Shown: piece after piece, positions 1-13,145 of the stretch
How positions within the stretch are numbered: the first letter of the stretch is position 1
Layout of the letters: the number at the start of each line of letters is the position of its first letter
Assembly: GCF_036324505.1 (NCBI RefSeq)
Contig: NC_086350.1
Coordinates: 10,557,032 to 10,621,031 of the forward strand
Reading direction: 5' to 3'
DNA from: Eleginops maclovinus
Lineage: Eukaryota > Chordata > Actinopteri > Perciformes > Eleginopidae
Length of the DNA stretch: 64,000 bases
Program-made: the position numbers and the translations under genes
Notes under the pieces: generated by a model
Seen by the model: only the letters and a program-made list of their open reading frames with translations
Database searches by the model: none
What the model was told of the DNA's origin: nothing

Positions 1-1
1 T

Positions 2-3000
2 AAACCTACCACTACAACAACTGAAACACCAACACCAACCACAGAATCTACAACCACACCACCTAAACCTACAGCTACAACAATTGAAACGCCAACAGCA
101 ACCACAGCATCTATAACTCCGCCAACTGAACCCACTACTACAGCTGAAACACAATCTACAACCACAGAATCTACAACCCCACCGACAGCTGAGACTCCAA
201 CCACAGAATCTAACACGCCAACTACTAAACCCACCACCACAACTGAAACACCAACAACAATCACAGCATCTACAACCCCACCAACTGAACCTACAACTAC
301 AACAATTGAAACACCAACACCAACCACAGAATCTACAACCCCACCACCTAAACCTACCACTACAACAATTGAAACGCCAACAGCAACCACAGCATCTACA
401 ACCCCACCAACAAAACCTACTACTACAGCTGAAACACCAACAGCAACCACAGCATCTACAACCCCACCAACAAAACCTACTACTACAGCTGAAACACCAA
501 CCACAACCACAGAGTCTACAATCCCACCAACTAAACCTACCACTACAACAACTGAAACACCAACACCAACCACAGAATCTACAACCCCACCACCTAAACC
601 TACCACTACAACAATTGAAATGCCAACAGCAACCACAGCATCTATAACTCCGCCAACTGAACCCACTACTACAGCTGAAACACAATCTACAACCACAGAA
701 TCTACAACCCCACCGACAGCTGAAACTCCAACCACAGAATCTAAAACGCCAACTACTAAACCTACCACCACAACTGAAACACCAACAACAATCACAGCAT
801 CTACAACCCTACCAACTGAACCTACAACCACAACAATTGAAACACCAACACCAACCACAGAATCTACAACCCCACCACCTAAACCTACCACTACAACAAT
901 TGAAACGCCAACAGCAACCACAGCATCTACAACCCCACCAACAAAACCTACTACTACCACCGCTGAAACACCAACAGCAACCACAGCATCTACAACCCCA
1001 CCAACAAAACCTACTACTACAGCTGAAACACCAACCACAACCACAGAGTCTACAACCCCACCAACTAAACCTACCACTACAACAACTGAAACACCAACAC
1101 CAACCACAGAATCTACAACCCCACCACCTAAACCTACCACTACAACAATTGAAACGCCAACAGCAACCACAGCATCTATAACTCCGCCAACTGAACCCAC
1201 TACTACAGCTGAAACACAATCTACAACCACACAATCTACAACCCCACCGACAGCTGAAACTCCAACCACAGAATCTAACACGCCAACTACTAAACCTACC
1301 ACCACAACTGAAACACCAACAACAATCACAGCATCTACAACCCCACCAACTGAACCTACAACTACAACAATTGAAACACCAACACCAACCACAGAATCTA
1401 CAACCCCACCACCTAAACCTACCACTACAACAATTGAAACGCCAACAGCAACCACAGCATCTACAGCCCCACCAACAAAACCTACTACTACAGCTGAAAC
1501 ACCAACCACAACCACAGAATCTACAACCCCACCACCTAAACCTACCACTACAACAATTGAAACGCCAACAACAACCACAGAATCTACAACCCCACAAACT
1601 CAAACTACTACAACAAATGAAACAACAAGCACTACCTCAACATCTATAACCCCATCAAATGAACCCACTACACCTTGTATTAACACATGTGAGTGGTCAG
1701 AGTGGTATGATGTGCATAACCCAGTAAAGGACAAAAGTGACTGGGAAACGTATGAAAACATAACAAATAGTGGTATACAAATGTGTGAAAAACACACAGA
1801 AATTGATTGTAGAGCAGCAGATAATCCTGACAAGAACTTCAATGACTTTGTTGATGAAACTGGCCAAAAGGTTTCTTGTGATAAAGATGTCGGTTTAATA
1901 TGTAGGAAAGAAGACCAGATTGAACGCCCGTGGAAATGTTTCAACTATAAGATCAGAGTATGTTGTGAAGTAGAGACATGTGTAACTTCAACCCCAACCG
2001 CTAAACCTACCACCACAACTGAACCACCAACGACAAGCACCGAATCTACAACCCCACCAAATGAACCTACAACTACAACAATTGAAACGCCAACAGCAAC
2101 CACAGCATCTACTACTCTGCCAACTAAACCCACTACTTCAGCTGAAACACCAACAACAAAATCTACAACCCCACCGACAGCTGAAACCCCAACCACTGAA
2201 AATACAACCCCGACATCAAAACCTAGTACTACAGCTGAAACACCAACCACAACCACAGAATCTACAACCCCACCACCTAAACCTACCACTACAACAATTG
2301 AAACATCAACACCAACAACAGAATCTACAAGCCCACCAACAGCTGAAACCCTAACAACAGAATCTACAACCCCACCAACAAGACCTACCACCACAACTGA
2401 AACACCAACAACAACCACAGAATCTACAACCCCACCAACTAAACCTACAACCACAATTGAAACACCAACCACAGAATCTACAACCCTACCAACACAAACT
2501 CCCACCACAACTGAAACACCAACAACAACCACAGAGTCTACAACCCCACCCCCTAAACCTACCACTACAACAATTGAAAAGCCAACAGCAACCACAGCAT
2601 CTACAACCCCACCAACAAAACCTACTACTACAGCTGAAACACCAACCACAACCACAGAATCTACAACCCTACCACCTAAACCTACCACTACCACAATTGA
2701 AACACCAACCACAGCATCTACAACCCCACCAACAAAACCTACAACTACAACAATTGAAACACCAACACCAACCACAGAATCTACAACCCCACCCCCTAAA
2801 CCTACCACTACAACAATTGAAAAGCCAACAGCAACCACAGCATCTGCAACCCCACCAACAAAACCTACTACTACAGCTGAAACACCAACTACAACCACAG
2901 AGTCTACAACCCCACCAACAAAACCTACTACTACAGCTGAAACACCAACCACAACCACAGAGTCTACAACCCCACCAACTAAACCTACAACTACAACAAT

Positions 3001-6000
3001 TGAAACACCAACACCAACCACAGAATCTACAACCCCACCCCCTAAACCTACCACTACAACAATTGAAAAGCCAACAGCAACCACAGCATCTACAACCCCA
3101 CCAACAAAACCTACTACTACAGCTGAAACACCAACTACAACCACAGAGTCTACAACCCCACCAACAAAACCTACTACTACAGCTGAAACACCAACCACAA
3201 CCACTGAATCTACAACCCCACCACCTAAACCTACCACTACCACAATTGAAACACCAACCACAGAATCTACAACCTTACCACCTAAACCTACCACTACAGC
3301 TGAAACACCAACCACAACCACTGAATCTACAACCCCACCACCTAAACCTACCACTACCACAATTGAAACACCAACCACAGAATCTACAACCTTACCACCT
3401 AAACCTACCACTACAGCTGAAACACCAACCACAACCACTGAATCTACAACCCCACCACCTAAACCTACCACGACAACAATTGAAACACCAACAGCAACCA
3501 CAGCATCTACAACCCCACCACCTAAACCTACCACTACCACAATTGAAACACCAACCACAGAATCTACAACCCTACCACCTAAACCTACCACTACAACAAT
3601 TGAAACGCCAACACCAACCACAGCATCTACAACCCCACCACCTAAACCTACCACTACCACAATTGAAACACCAACCACAGCATCTACAACCCCACCAACA
3701 AAACCTACTACTACAGCTGAAACACCAACTACAACCACAGAGTCTACAACCCCACCAACAAAACCTACTACTACAGCTGAAACACCAACCACAACCACTG
3801 AATCTACAACCCCACCACCTAAACCTACCACTACAACAATTGAAACACCAACCACAGAATCTACAACCCTACCACCTAAACCTACCACGACAACAATTGA
3901 AACACCAACAGCAACCACAGAGTCTACAACCCCACCACCTAAACCTACCACTACCACAATTGAAACACCAACCACAGAATCTACAACCCTACCACCTAAA
4001 CCTACCACTACAACAATTGAAACGCCAACACCAACCACAGCATCTACAGCCCCACCAACAAAACCTACTACTACAGCTGAAACACCAACCACAACCACAG
4101 AATCTACAACCCTACCACCTAAACCTACCACTACTACAGCTGAAACACCAACCACAACCACAGAATCTACAACCCCACCGACTGAACCTACAACTACAAC
4201 AATTGAAGCACCAACCACAGAATCTACAACCCCACCACCTAAACCTACCACCACAACAGTTGAAACGCCAACAGCAACCACAGCATCTACAACCCCACCA
4301 ACAAAACCTACTACAACAACTGAAACACCAACCACAACCACAGAATCTACAACCCCACCACCTAAATCTACCACTACCACAATTGAAACACCAACCACAG
4401 AATCTACAACCCTACCACCTAAACCTACCACTACAACAATTGAAACGCCAACACCAACCTCAGCATCTACAACCCCACCAACAAAACCTACTACTACAGC
4501 TGAAACACCAACCACAACCACAGAGTCTACAACCCCACCAACTAAACCTACCACTACAACAATTGAAACGCCAACAGCAACCACAGCATCTACAACCCCA
4601 CCAACAAAACCTACTACTACAGCTGAAACACCAACCACAACCACAGAATCTACAAACCCACCACCTAAACCTACCACTACCACAATTGAAACACCAACCA
4701 CAGAATCTACAACCCTACCACCTAAACCTACCACTACAACAATTGAAACGCCAACACCAACCACAGCATCTACAACCCCATCAACAAAACCTACTACTAC
4801 AGCTGAAACACCAACCACAACCACAGAGTCTACAACCCCACCAACTAAACCTACCACTACAACAATTGAAACACCAACACCAACCACAGAATCTACAACC
4901 CCACCACCTAAACCTACCACTACAACAATTGAAACGCCAACAGCAACCACATCATCTATAACTCCGCCAACTGAACCCACTACTACAGCTGAAACACAAT
5001 CTACAACCACAGAATCTACAACCCCAACGACAGCTGAAACTCCAACCACAGAATCTAACATGCCAACTACTCAACCTACCACCACAACTAAAACACCAAC
5101 AACAATCACAGCATCTACAACCCCACCAACTGAACCTACAACTACAACAATTGAAACACCAACACCAACCACAGAATCTACAACCCCACCACCTAAACCT
5201 ACCACTACAACAATTGAAACGCCAACAGCAACCACAGCATCTACAACCCCGCCAACAAAACCTACTACTACAGCTGAAACACCAACCACAACCACAGAGT
5301 CTACAACCCCACCACCTAAACCTACCACTACCACAATTGAAAAACCAACCACAGAATCTACAACCCTACCACCTAAACCTACCACTACTACAGCTGAAAC
5401 ACCAACCACAACCACAGAGTCTACAACCCCACCAACTAAACCTACCACTACAACAATTGAAACACCAACACCAACCACAGAATCTACAACCCCACCACCT
5501 ACACCTACCACTACAACAATTGAAACGCCAACCGCAACCACAGCATCTATAATTCTGCCAACTGAACCCACTACTACAGCTGAAACACAATCTACAACCA
5601 CAGAATCTACAACCCCACCGATGGCTGAAACTCCAACCACAGAATCTAACACGCCAACTACTAAACCCACCACCACAACTGAAACACCAACAACAATCAC
5701 AGCATCTACAACCCCACCAACTGAACCTACAACTACAACAATTGAAACACCAACACCAACCACAGAATCTACAACCCCACCACCTAAACCTACCACTACA
5801 ACAATTGAAACGCCAACAGCAACCACAGCATCTACAACCCCACCAACAAAACCTACTACTACAGCTGAAACACCAACAGCAACCACAGCATCTACAACCC
5901 CACCAACAAAACCTACTACTACAGCTGAATCACCAACCACAACCACAGAATCTACAATCCCACCAACTAAACCTACCACTACAACAACTGAAACACCAAC

Positions 6001-9000
6001 ACCAACCACAGAATCTACAACCCCACCACCTAAACCTACCACTACAACAATTGAAACGCCAACAGCAACCACAGCATCTACAACCCCACCAACAAAACCT
6101 ACTACTACAGCTGAAACACCAACAGCAACCACAGCATCTACAACCCCACCAACAAAACCTACTACTACAGCTGAATCACCAACCACAACCACAGAATCTA
6201 CAATCCCACCAACTAAACCTACCACTACAACAACTGAAACACCAACACCAACCACAGAATCTACAACCCCACCACCTAAACCTACCACTACAACAATTGA
6301 AACGCCAACAGCAACCACAGAATCTATAACTCCGCCAACTGAACCCACTACTACAGCTGAAACACAATCTACAACCACAGAATCTACAACCCCACCAACA
6401 GCTGAAACTCCAACCACAGAATCTAACACGCCAACTACTAAACCTACCACCACAACTGAAACACCGACAACAATCACAGCATCTACAACCCCACCAACTG
6501 AACCTACAACTACAACAATTGAAACACCAACACCAACCACAGAATCTACAACCCCACCACCTAAACCTACTACTACAGCTGAAACACCAACCACAACCAC
6601 AGAGTCTACAACCCCACCAATTAAACCTACCACTACAACAATTGAAACGCCAACAGCAACCACAGCATCTACAGCCCCACCAACAAAACCTACTACTACA
6701 GCTGAATCACCAACCACAACCACATCATCTACAACCCCACCACCTAAACTTACCACTACAACAATTGAAACGCCAACAGCAACCACAGCATCTACAACCC
6801 CACCAACAAAACCTACTACTACAGCTGAAACACCAACCACAACCACAGAGTCTACAACCCCACCACCTAAACCTACCACTGCCACAATTGAAACACCAAC
6901 CACAGAATCTACAACCCTACCACCTAAACCTACCACTACAACAATTGAAACGCCAACACCAACCACAGCATCTACAACCCCACCAACAAAACCTACTACT
7001 ACAGCTGAAACACCAACCACAACCACAGCAGTCTACAACCCCACCAACTGAACCTACAACTACAACAATTGAAACACCAACACCAACCACAGAATCTACA
7101 ACCCCACCACCTAAACCTACCACTACAACAATTGAAACGCCAACAGCAACCACAGCATCTATAACTCTGCCAACTGAACCCACTACTACAGCTGAAACAC
7201 AATCTACAACCACAGAATCTACAACCCCACCGACAGCTGAAACTCCAACCACAGAATCTAACACGCCAACTACTAAACCCACCACCACAACTGAAACACC
7301 AACAACAATCACAGCATCTACAACCCCACCAACTGAACCTACAACTACAACAATTGAAACACCAACACCAACCACAGAATCTATAACCCCACCACCTAAA
7401 CCTACTACTACAGCTGAAACACCTACAGCAACCACAGCATCTACAACCCCACCAACAAAACCTACTACTACAGCTGAAACACCAACCACAACCACAGAAT
7501 CTACAATCCCACCAACTAAACCTACAACTACAACAACTGAAACACCAACACCAACCACAGAATCTACAACCCCACCACCTAAACCTACCACTACAACAAT
7601 TGAAACGCCAACAGCAACCACAGCATCTATAACTCCGCCAACTGAACCCACTACTACAGCTGAAACACAATCTACAACCACAGAATCTACAACCCCACCG
7701 ACAGCTGAAACTCCAACCACAGAATCTAAAACGCCAACTACGAAACTTACGACCACAACTGAAACACCAACAACAATCACAGCATCTACAACCCCACCAA
7801 CTGAACCTACAACTACAACAATTGAAACACCAACACCAACCACAGAATCTACAACCCCACCACCTAAACCTACCACTACAACAATTGAAACGCCAACAGC
7901 AACCACAGCATCTACAACCCCACCAATTGAACCTACTACTACAGCTGAAACACCAACCACAACCACAGAGTCTACAATCCCACCAACTAAACCTACCACT
8001 ACAACAACTGAAACACCAACACCAACCACAGAATCTACAACCCCACCACCTAAACCTACAACTACAACAATTGAAACGCCAACCGCAACCACAGCATCTA
8101 CAACCCCACCAACAAAACCTACTACTACAGCTGAAACACCAACCACAACCACAGAGTCTACAACTCCACCAACTGAACCCACTACTACAACTACTGAAGA
8201 GTCTACTGTTTCTACAACATCGTGGAGTCCTGTCACTGAACCAACTTCATCAACATTAGTCCCATCAACTGACCACCTAATCACTGCAACTACAGAATGT
8301 TTCTGTATAGTTAATGGAACGCATTATAGGCCAGGTAAAGAAAAAGTACAACTATACTTTCTTTGAGTTTTCAAATGGTTATTGTACGGGTTTCCACAGT
8401 TTAGTCAATTCTTTATCTTTTTTCCCAAATTTAGGGGATGTCATACCAGGCATGGAACACATTGGATTGAATGTATGTCTCAAAATGATATGTTCCGATG
8501 TTTGTGAGATTCGCAAAGAGCCTGTCATTTGTCCAACCACAACCATGCCTACCACCACACCCACACCTTCTGTGCCTACCTGCCCTGAATGGAATGTAAC
8601 AGTAAGAAACTTAAAATATCTTGCACATTAAAATCTATACTTGCATTTATTGCACAATACTGATTTAAATACTTTTTCCTCCTTCCATCAGCAAAATGTG
8701 ACTTTCTTATTATGCAACTGCACTATGGCTAAATGCATTGAGAACAACACCATTGAAATTGTTCCATATGAATGTCCACCTATTGAGATGATCACTTGTG
8801 CCAATGGAAAGAAACCAGTTCTTGTGGATGATGAATACAAATGCTGCAAGCGTTACGTTTGTGACTGTAAGCCATTCTTTAGTTCAAGGATTAATATACT
8901 AACAGGTTTCTTTTCTGTTTTAAATTAATTCAACTTTTGAACGGTATTTTTTTTTTTCTTTTCAGGTGTATGTGAAGGCTGGGGAGATCCTCATTACATC

Positions 9001-12000
9001 ACATTTGATGGATTATACTACAGTTATCAAGGAAACTGTACTTACGTTTTGATGGAAGAGATTCTCCCAAAACATCATTTGAACATTTACATTGACAATG
9101 TCTATTGTGATCCCTCTGAAGATGTTTCTTGTCCGCGATCAATAATTATATCATTCCGATCCGAAGTTGTCACACTTATTAATCATAACCTTCTTGGAGC
9201 AGCGCAGCTGGAGGTAAAACAATATATAGATATATATGCATATTATGATTTTGGTTCTTAAACACCAACCAGAATAGTAGATTACTGTAAAATAGATGCA
9301 ATTGCAATGATGAATCCTTAGTCACAGTTGATAGAGAATATTTATTTTGGTACTGTATAGTTGACTCCATTTTCTCCTTGTAGGCTCGGAAAAATGGGAA
9401 ACGTCTGAAACTACCTTATTCACAATATGGTGTTAAGATCCTGGATTCTGGCATCAACTTGGTTCTGGAAATCCCTCACCTTAAAGTTGTCATTACATTT
9501 GGAATAACTGGCTTTAGTGTCAGCCTTCCATATACTGACTTTGGCAGCAACACACAGGGGCATTGTGGTAAGAACATACTTCTCTTCAGTGCACATAATA
9601 ATAATTTATTTGTTTGTAAACTGTAATATTAAGTTTTTTGCCACTCTACCATCAGGCACATGCAATAATAACCAGGCTGATGACTGCAAGTTGCCTGGAG
9701 GTCAGCTGCTGGAAAATTGTGCCGTGATGGCCGACTTTTGGCCTGCAAAACACATTGAACAGCCTGATTGCCTCATACCATCTGTACCACCCACCAATAA
9801 ACCTGAACCTCCACCAACTTTAACTCCCTGCAAGCCAGACTCCATATGTCACCTGCTTAAGAGCAGGTAGCCGTTTTCCAATATCAATTGTAAAGTTCAC
9901 ATTCATCCTCATTCATTTCACACATTGTATTTAAAACACCATTTTGAGGTTTCTGCGTGTGTTTTACTTTCACAGACTCTTTGAAGCGTGCCATCCATTT
10001 GTCTCTCCTGACAACTTCTACCAAGGTTGTATTTTTGACAGCTGCCATGTTTCCAACCCAGTAGTGGAGTGCACAAGTCTGCAAACTTATGCTGCTGCCT
10101 GTGCTCAGGCTGGGGTTTGCCTGCACTGGAGAAACCACACCACTTTGTGTGGTAAGCAACTCCTCATCATTTTTATTGTAAATTCTGGGATCAGAAGAAT
10201 CAAAGAAGGCAGCACCTTCTTATTATATTTGTTGCATCTAGCACAACTTGAACAGCCTGTTGTACATTTGATTATATAGTTAGGGGTGTTGCGATAAACT
10301 GGTATTGATGCTTTTTTTCAAATGTATTTATTAAGTATTTAAAAACAACTATTAAAAGATTCTGTTTTGACTCATAGCAAGTGGCTGCCCTTCAAACAAG
10401 GTTTACAAGCCATGTGGTCCTGCAGAACAGTCAACCTGTGAAGACAAGTAAGTCGAATCCAAAAGTTCATTTTAAAGTACTCTGCACATTAGTTTGAGAT
10501 GAACATAATAATGGATGGTAGCAATATCTATTTGTTGTGAACGACATAATGGCAATATACAGTGTTTTAAATTGTTTACGTTTTAGAGATCCAAAACAAA
10601 TGGAGCAAACTAAATGTTCTATCTTGATTTAATATTACAGTCCTAATGAATCAAGAATGAACTTCACTACTGAGGGTTGCTTTTGTCCTGATGGAATGAA
10701 ACTCTTTAACAAGGACTCTGGCATATGTGTTGAAAAGTGTGGTAAGTTTGTTGCATATTCTGAAATCTTACTGTTGAGCAGAATCTATTGTATTAATCAT
10801 AAAGTGAACATTTTCCAACAGGATGTCTTGATCCTGAGGGAAATCCTCGTGAGGTGTGTCTTGTATTCATTTTCATTTGAAATCCCAAACAAAGTTATTT
10901 ACCTGCAAAAGACAATTAAATCACAACTTTGTTTCATTCTTCAAGTTCAATGAGCGGTTTGATTACAAATGCCAAACTTGCATCTGTAACGAGTACACCA
11001 AGAGTATCGCTTGCAAGCCTAAAGAGTGCCCAACTGCACCGGTAACAAACTGCACTGGTCCCGGGTTTGTCATGGTCGATACCACTAATCCATCAGACCA
11101 CTGCTGTTCTGCCTTTGTTTGTCGTAAGTCACGTTGCATCAATGCATGTTTCTACTCCATTTGGAAATTTGACCTATTGATATTGATTCATGGCTATTAA
11201 CTGTTTTCTTTTACCGTTTATCTTCTCCACAGAATGTAACAGCAACACTTGCCCAACTACAAACCTGAACTGCCCTATAGGATATATTCCAGTTGTCAGT
11301 GTTCCTGAGGGAAAATGCTGTCCAGAACGTATATGTGGTGAGCTCATTATTTCTTAATAATTTTAATGTTATATAAAAGCTAAAGATGATTGTAACAATG
11401 CCATGTAATTTGTCTTGCTTTTTTTAGAACCAAAAAGAGTATGTGTACACAAAGACACTGAATACCAGGTAAATAAGAAATGCAAATATCTAATGATTGT
11501 ATATACAGGCTATATATACTGTATATATATAAAGATTTGTTAGTATACCGCACATTTATATACTGCACATTTCTTCTTTGTTTGCTAGCCTGGCTCTGCA
11601 GTTCCTGCAGCACCATGCCAGAATTGTCGCTGTACCAATGAGCTGGACCCCAATTCTGATCTATTCAAGATAACATGTGAATATCAGAAATGTAAAACAG
11701 ACTGTCACTTGGTAGGTGAAATGACACTTATTTTACACATACACACAATACATTTAATACAAAAGTTATTTTTCTCATTATGTTTTTTGTAAGAGTGAAC
11801 TGGACTTGGCAACTTAAATTCACCATTTCCCTTAGGGATATGAATATCTGGAAACTGATTCAGATGAATGCTGTGGAAAATGTGTACAGACACACTGTAT
11901 CGTCAGTCTTAACGAAACTAAGAAGCTCTTGAAGGTAAATTGGACAATCTCTTCTGACTACTACCTCACATCATAATGATTAAGAAGTACCTTGTTTTTT

Positions 12001-13011
12001 ATTTCTGTCCATAATCCGGCTTCGTCGTGTGTTTTTGTGTGTATGTGTTTGTGTTTGTGTTTGTGTGTACATCTTTCTCCCTGCTCTTCAGGCAGGAGAC
12101 AGCTGGTCAGCACCTGAGAATAAGTGTCAGCATTACACCTGTGTTGAGCTTGGTGATACTTTAACGATGTTCAAGTCCCACATTGTTTGCCCACCATTTC
12201 AACAGAGCAACTGCCAGCCTGTAAATATCCTTTATCAATTTCAACTGATGACACTGAATTGTCTGTGTTTTTAAGACCATATGTTAAAACAAATAATGTC
12301 CTTTTTTTCTCTGCAGGGCACCATTCAGACTGCAGCAGATGGCTGTTGTAAAATTTGTGAGTGTGACATTTTCTTTATTCTTAGACAGAAAGTAGTTCAC
12401 ACTGTTGCCTTAAAAAGGAAATGTTTGACTTAGCAATTGTTCAATCATCTTGAAAATAATAATGACAATGGTAGGTTTTATAATGCAGACATGATGGTCT
12501 TCTAAGGAACATGGTTATAATTGTGTTTCTGTTAAAAAGGTGTGGAGAGGGAGAAGGCCTGCAAGACAGTTTCCATGAAGACAGTTGTTATGCACAAGGG
12601 CTGTCAGTCATACAATGAGGTAGAGATGCCATATTGTGAAGGAACCTGCAACACTTACACCAAGTAAGGATGATATTACTAATATTTCTCTTTCCTCTAA
12701 ACAGTGACAAATCCATTAGGTTTTGGACACTTTTAAAATGTTTAGACATGGTTTGTGCAGGTTTTAAGTTCATTAATCAACCTATCTTTGCTATCTTTAG
12801 GTACTCTAAAGAAGCAGCAGCTATGCAGCATTCTTGCTCCTGCTGTAAGGAGACCCGCTCCAGCAATCGCACCGTTGACCTGCACTGCTTGAATGGAGAT
12901 GTGGTTCCCTACACGTACATCCATGTGGAAGAGTGTGGCTGCGGCCACACAGATTGCACCACAGCGGCTGCACAACCTGCTCGCAGGAGGCGAAGCTCCA
13001 CACTGGTGTGA
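2..13011 (+). CDS. Gel-forming secreted mucin A (MUC2/MUC5 type), 3' part; 5' end outside window
   Basis: This is the C-terminal half of a secreted, polymerising mucus glycoprotein. Coding exons are 2-8334 (continuing from the left edge), 8435-8601, 8692-8866, 8966-9213, 9384-9567, 9656-9866, 9976-10151, 10378-10447, 10641-10741, 10822-10853, 10946-11123, 11233-11337, 11428-11468, 11589-11711, 11836-11934, 12092-12220, 12317-12356, 12540-12663 and 12801-13011 (TGA). All borders are GT/AG and all phases agree after 7030. The order is a Thr/Pro/Ser repeat region with one CysD, a Cys-rich linker, D4 (VWD with GDPH, C8, TIL), VWC-like units and a cystine knot, which is the MUC2/MUC5AC/MUC5B layout. 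A +1 insertion near 7028 breaks the PTS frame (stop at 7049-7051), and the other frame continues the same repeat to 8334. I cannot say whether the orthologue is MUC2 or MUC5, because the N-terminus is missing. The next gene, mucin B, is a tandem paralogue on the same strand. Confidence 0.93.
1676..1981 (+). other. CysD domain of mucin A
   Basis: This block of about 100 residues interrupts the PTS region. It opens CINTCEWSEWYD and ends with CCEVETC. The WxxW motif next to paired cysteines is the signature of CysD domains in MUC2, MUC5AC and MUC5B, where the tryptophan can be C-mannosylated and the domain makes non-covalent contacts between mucin chains. It is clearly diverged from the twelve copies in mucin B, which open [10 protein letters not shown]. 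Only one copy is present in the visible part of mucin A. Confidence 0.92.
7026..7032 (+). other. Single-base insertion breaking the mucin A PTS frame
   Basis: The usual unit reads accacagagtctacaacc, but here it reads accacagcagtctacaac, one base longer. The frame open from the left edge therefore ends at the TGA at 7049-7051. The frame one base over carries the same repeat on to 8334 and joins all downstream exons in phase. Either the assembly has an inserted base in a hard repeat, or this allele is truncated before D4. An error is more likely, because all eighteen later exons are intact. Confidence 0.85.
8966..10741 (+). other. D4 assembly of mucin A: VWD with GDPH site, C8, TIL
   Basis: The VWD domain begins CVCEGWGDPHYITFDG at 8966. 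The GDPH tetrapeptide (codons 8983-8994) is the motif at which MUC2 and MUC5AC D4 undergo autocatalytic Asp-Pro cleavage. The VWD exons are 8966-9213, 9384-9567 and 9656 onward. The C8 module (9976-10151) has the FYQGC, C and YAAAC spacing. The TIL exons are 10378-10447 and 10641-10741 (GCFCPDGMKLFN). All of this is extracellular and disulfide-rich. Confidence 0.9.
10822..12356 (+). other. VWC-like cysteine modules of mucin A
   Basis: Successive exons encode at least three VWC-like units. The first is CQTCICNEYTKSIACKP and following (10946-11123). The second is a short CNSNTCP unit with CCPERICE (11233-11468). The third is the block CQNCRCTNEL to CCGKCVQTHC (11589-11934), continued by 12092-12220 and CCKIC (12317-12356). 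This long VWC series is usual for MUC2/MUC5 C-termini. Most of it has no counterpart in mucin B. Confidence 0.85.
12032..12070. repeat. Imperfect (GT)n microsatellite in a mucin A intron
   Basis: A run of gtgtgt/gtttgt units lies just 5' of the acceptor used at 12092. It is ordinary intronic simple sequence. Confidence 0.8.
12540..13011 (+). other. C-terminal cystine knot (CTCK) of mucin A
   Basis: Exons 12540-12663 and 12801-13011 encode a CTCK domain with CEGTC, CSCCKE and CGCGHTDC motifs. In gel-forming mucins this domain forms the disulfide-linked dimers in the endoplasmic reticulum. After the last knot cysteines the protein runs on for about 18 residues, including four consecutive arginines (QPARRRRSSTLV), before the TGA at 13009-13011. 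The mucin B knot has no such basic tail. Confidence 0.92.
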
Positions 13012-13139
13012 AAAAGCCATCAGTCATCATATTAATGGATGTGGAATGTAAATGATTTTTTTCCCGATACTGTCTTAACAATCATTGTATTTCTTTCAAA
13101 GCAATTGCCTTTGTAGAGAAAATATTTGTCAATTAATGT

Positions 13140-13145
13140 AATAAA
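13140..13145 (+). terminator. Polyadenylation signal of mucin A
   Basis: A canonical AATAAA lies 129 bases after the stop codon, followed by a T/GT-rich stretch. The implied 3' UTR is short, about 150 bases. Confidence 0.75.

Larger units (their letters stand above)
2..8215 (+). repeat. PTS (mucin) tandem repeat array of mucin A
   Basis: About 8 kb of imperfect tandem repeats encode units of roughly 16-21 residues of the type ETPTPTTESTTPPPKPTTTT. Threonine and proline dominate, with few charged residues and no cysteine outside the CysD. These are the attachment sites for dense mucin-type O-glycans. Units carrying ESTTPP, ASTTPP or ASITPP alternate. A longer cassette containing ETQSTTT, ETPTTES and TETPTTITAS recurs about eight times, near 140, 675, 1210, 4990, 5580, 6360, 7190 and 7660. 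The coding strand is almost only A and C, so all three + frames and the complement stay open for long stretches. Those shadow frames are not genes. Confidence 0.95.

Noticed and set aside
2457..4961. Gln/Leu/His-rich open frame on the + strand in the second frame of the mucin A repeats
   Set aside because: Shadow frame of the PTS repeat. The Thr/Pro frame joins the CysD and all downstream exons in phase.
1945..5061. Very long open frame on the opposite strand through the mucin A repeats (Val/Gly-rich), and similar ones at 5071-7026 and 6917-8284
   Set aside because: It is the complement of an A/C-rich tandem repeat with unit lengths divisible by three. Composition is degenerate and there is no start context, splice logic or domain.
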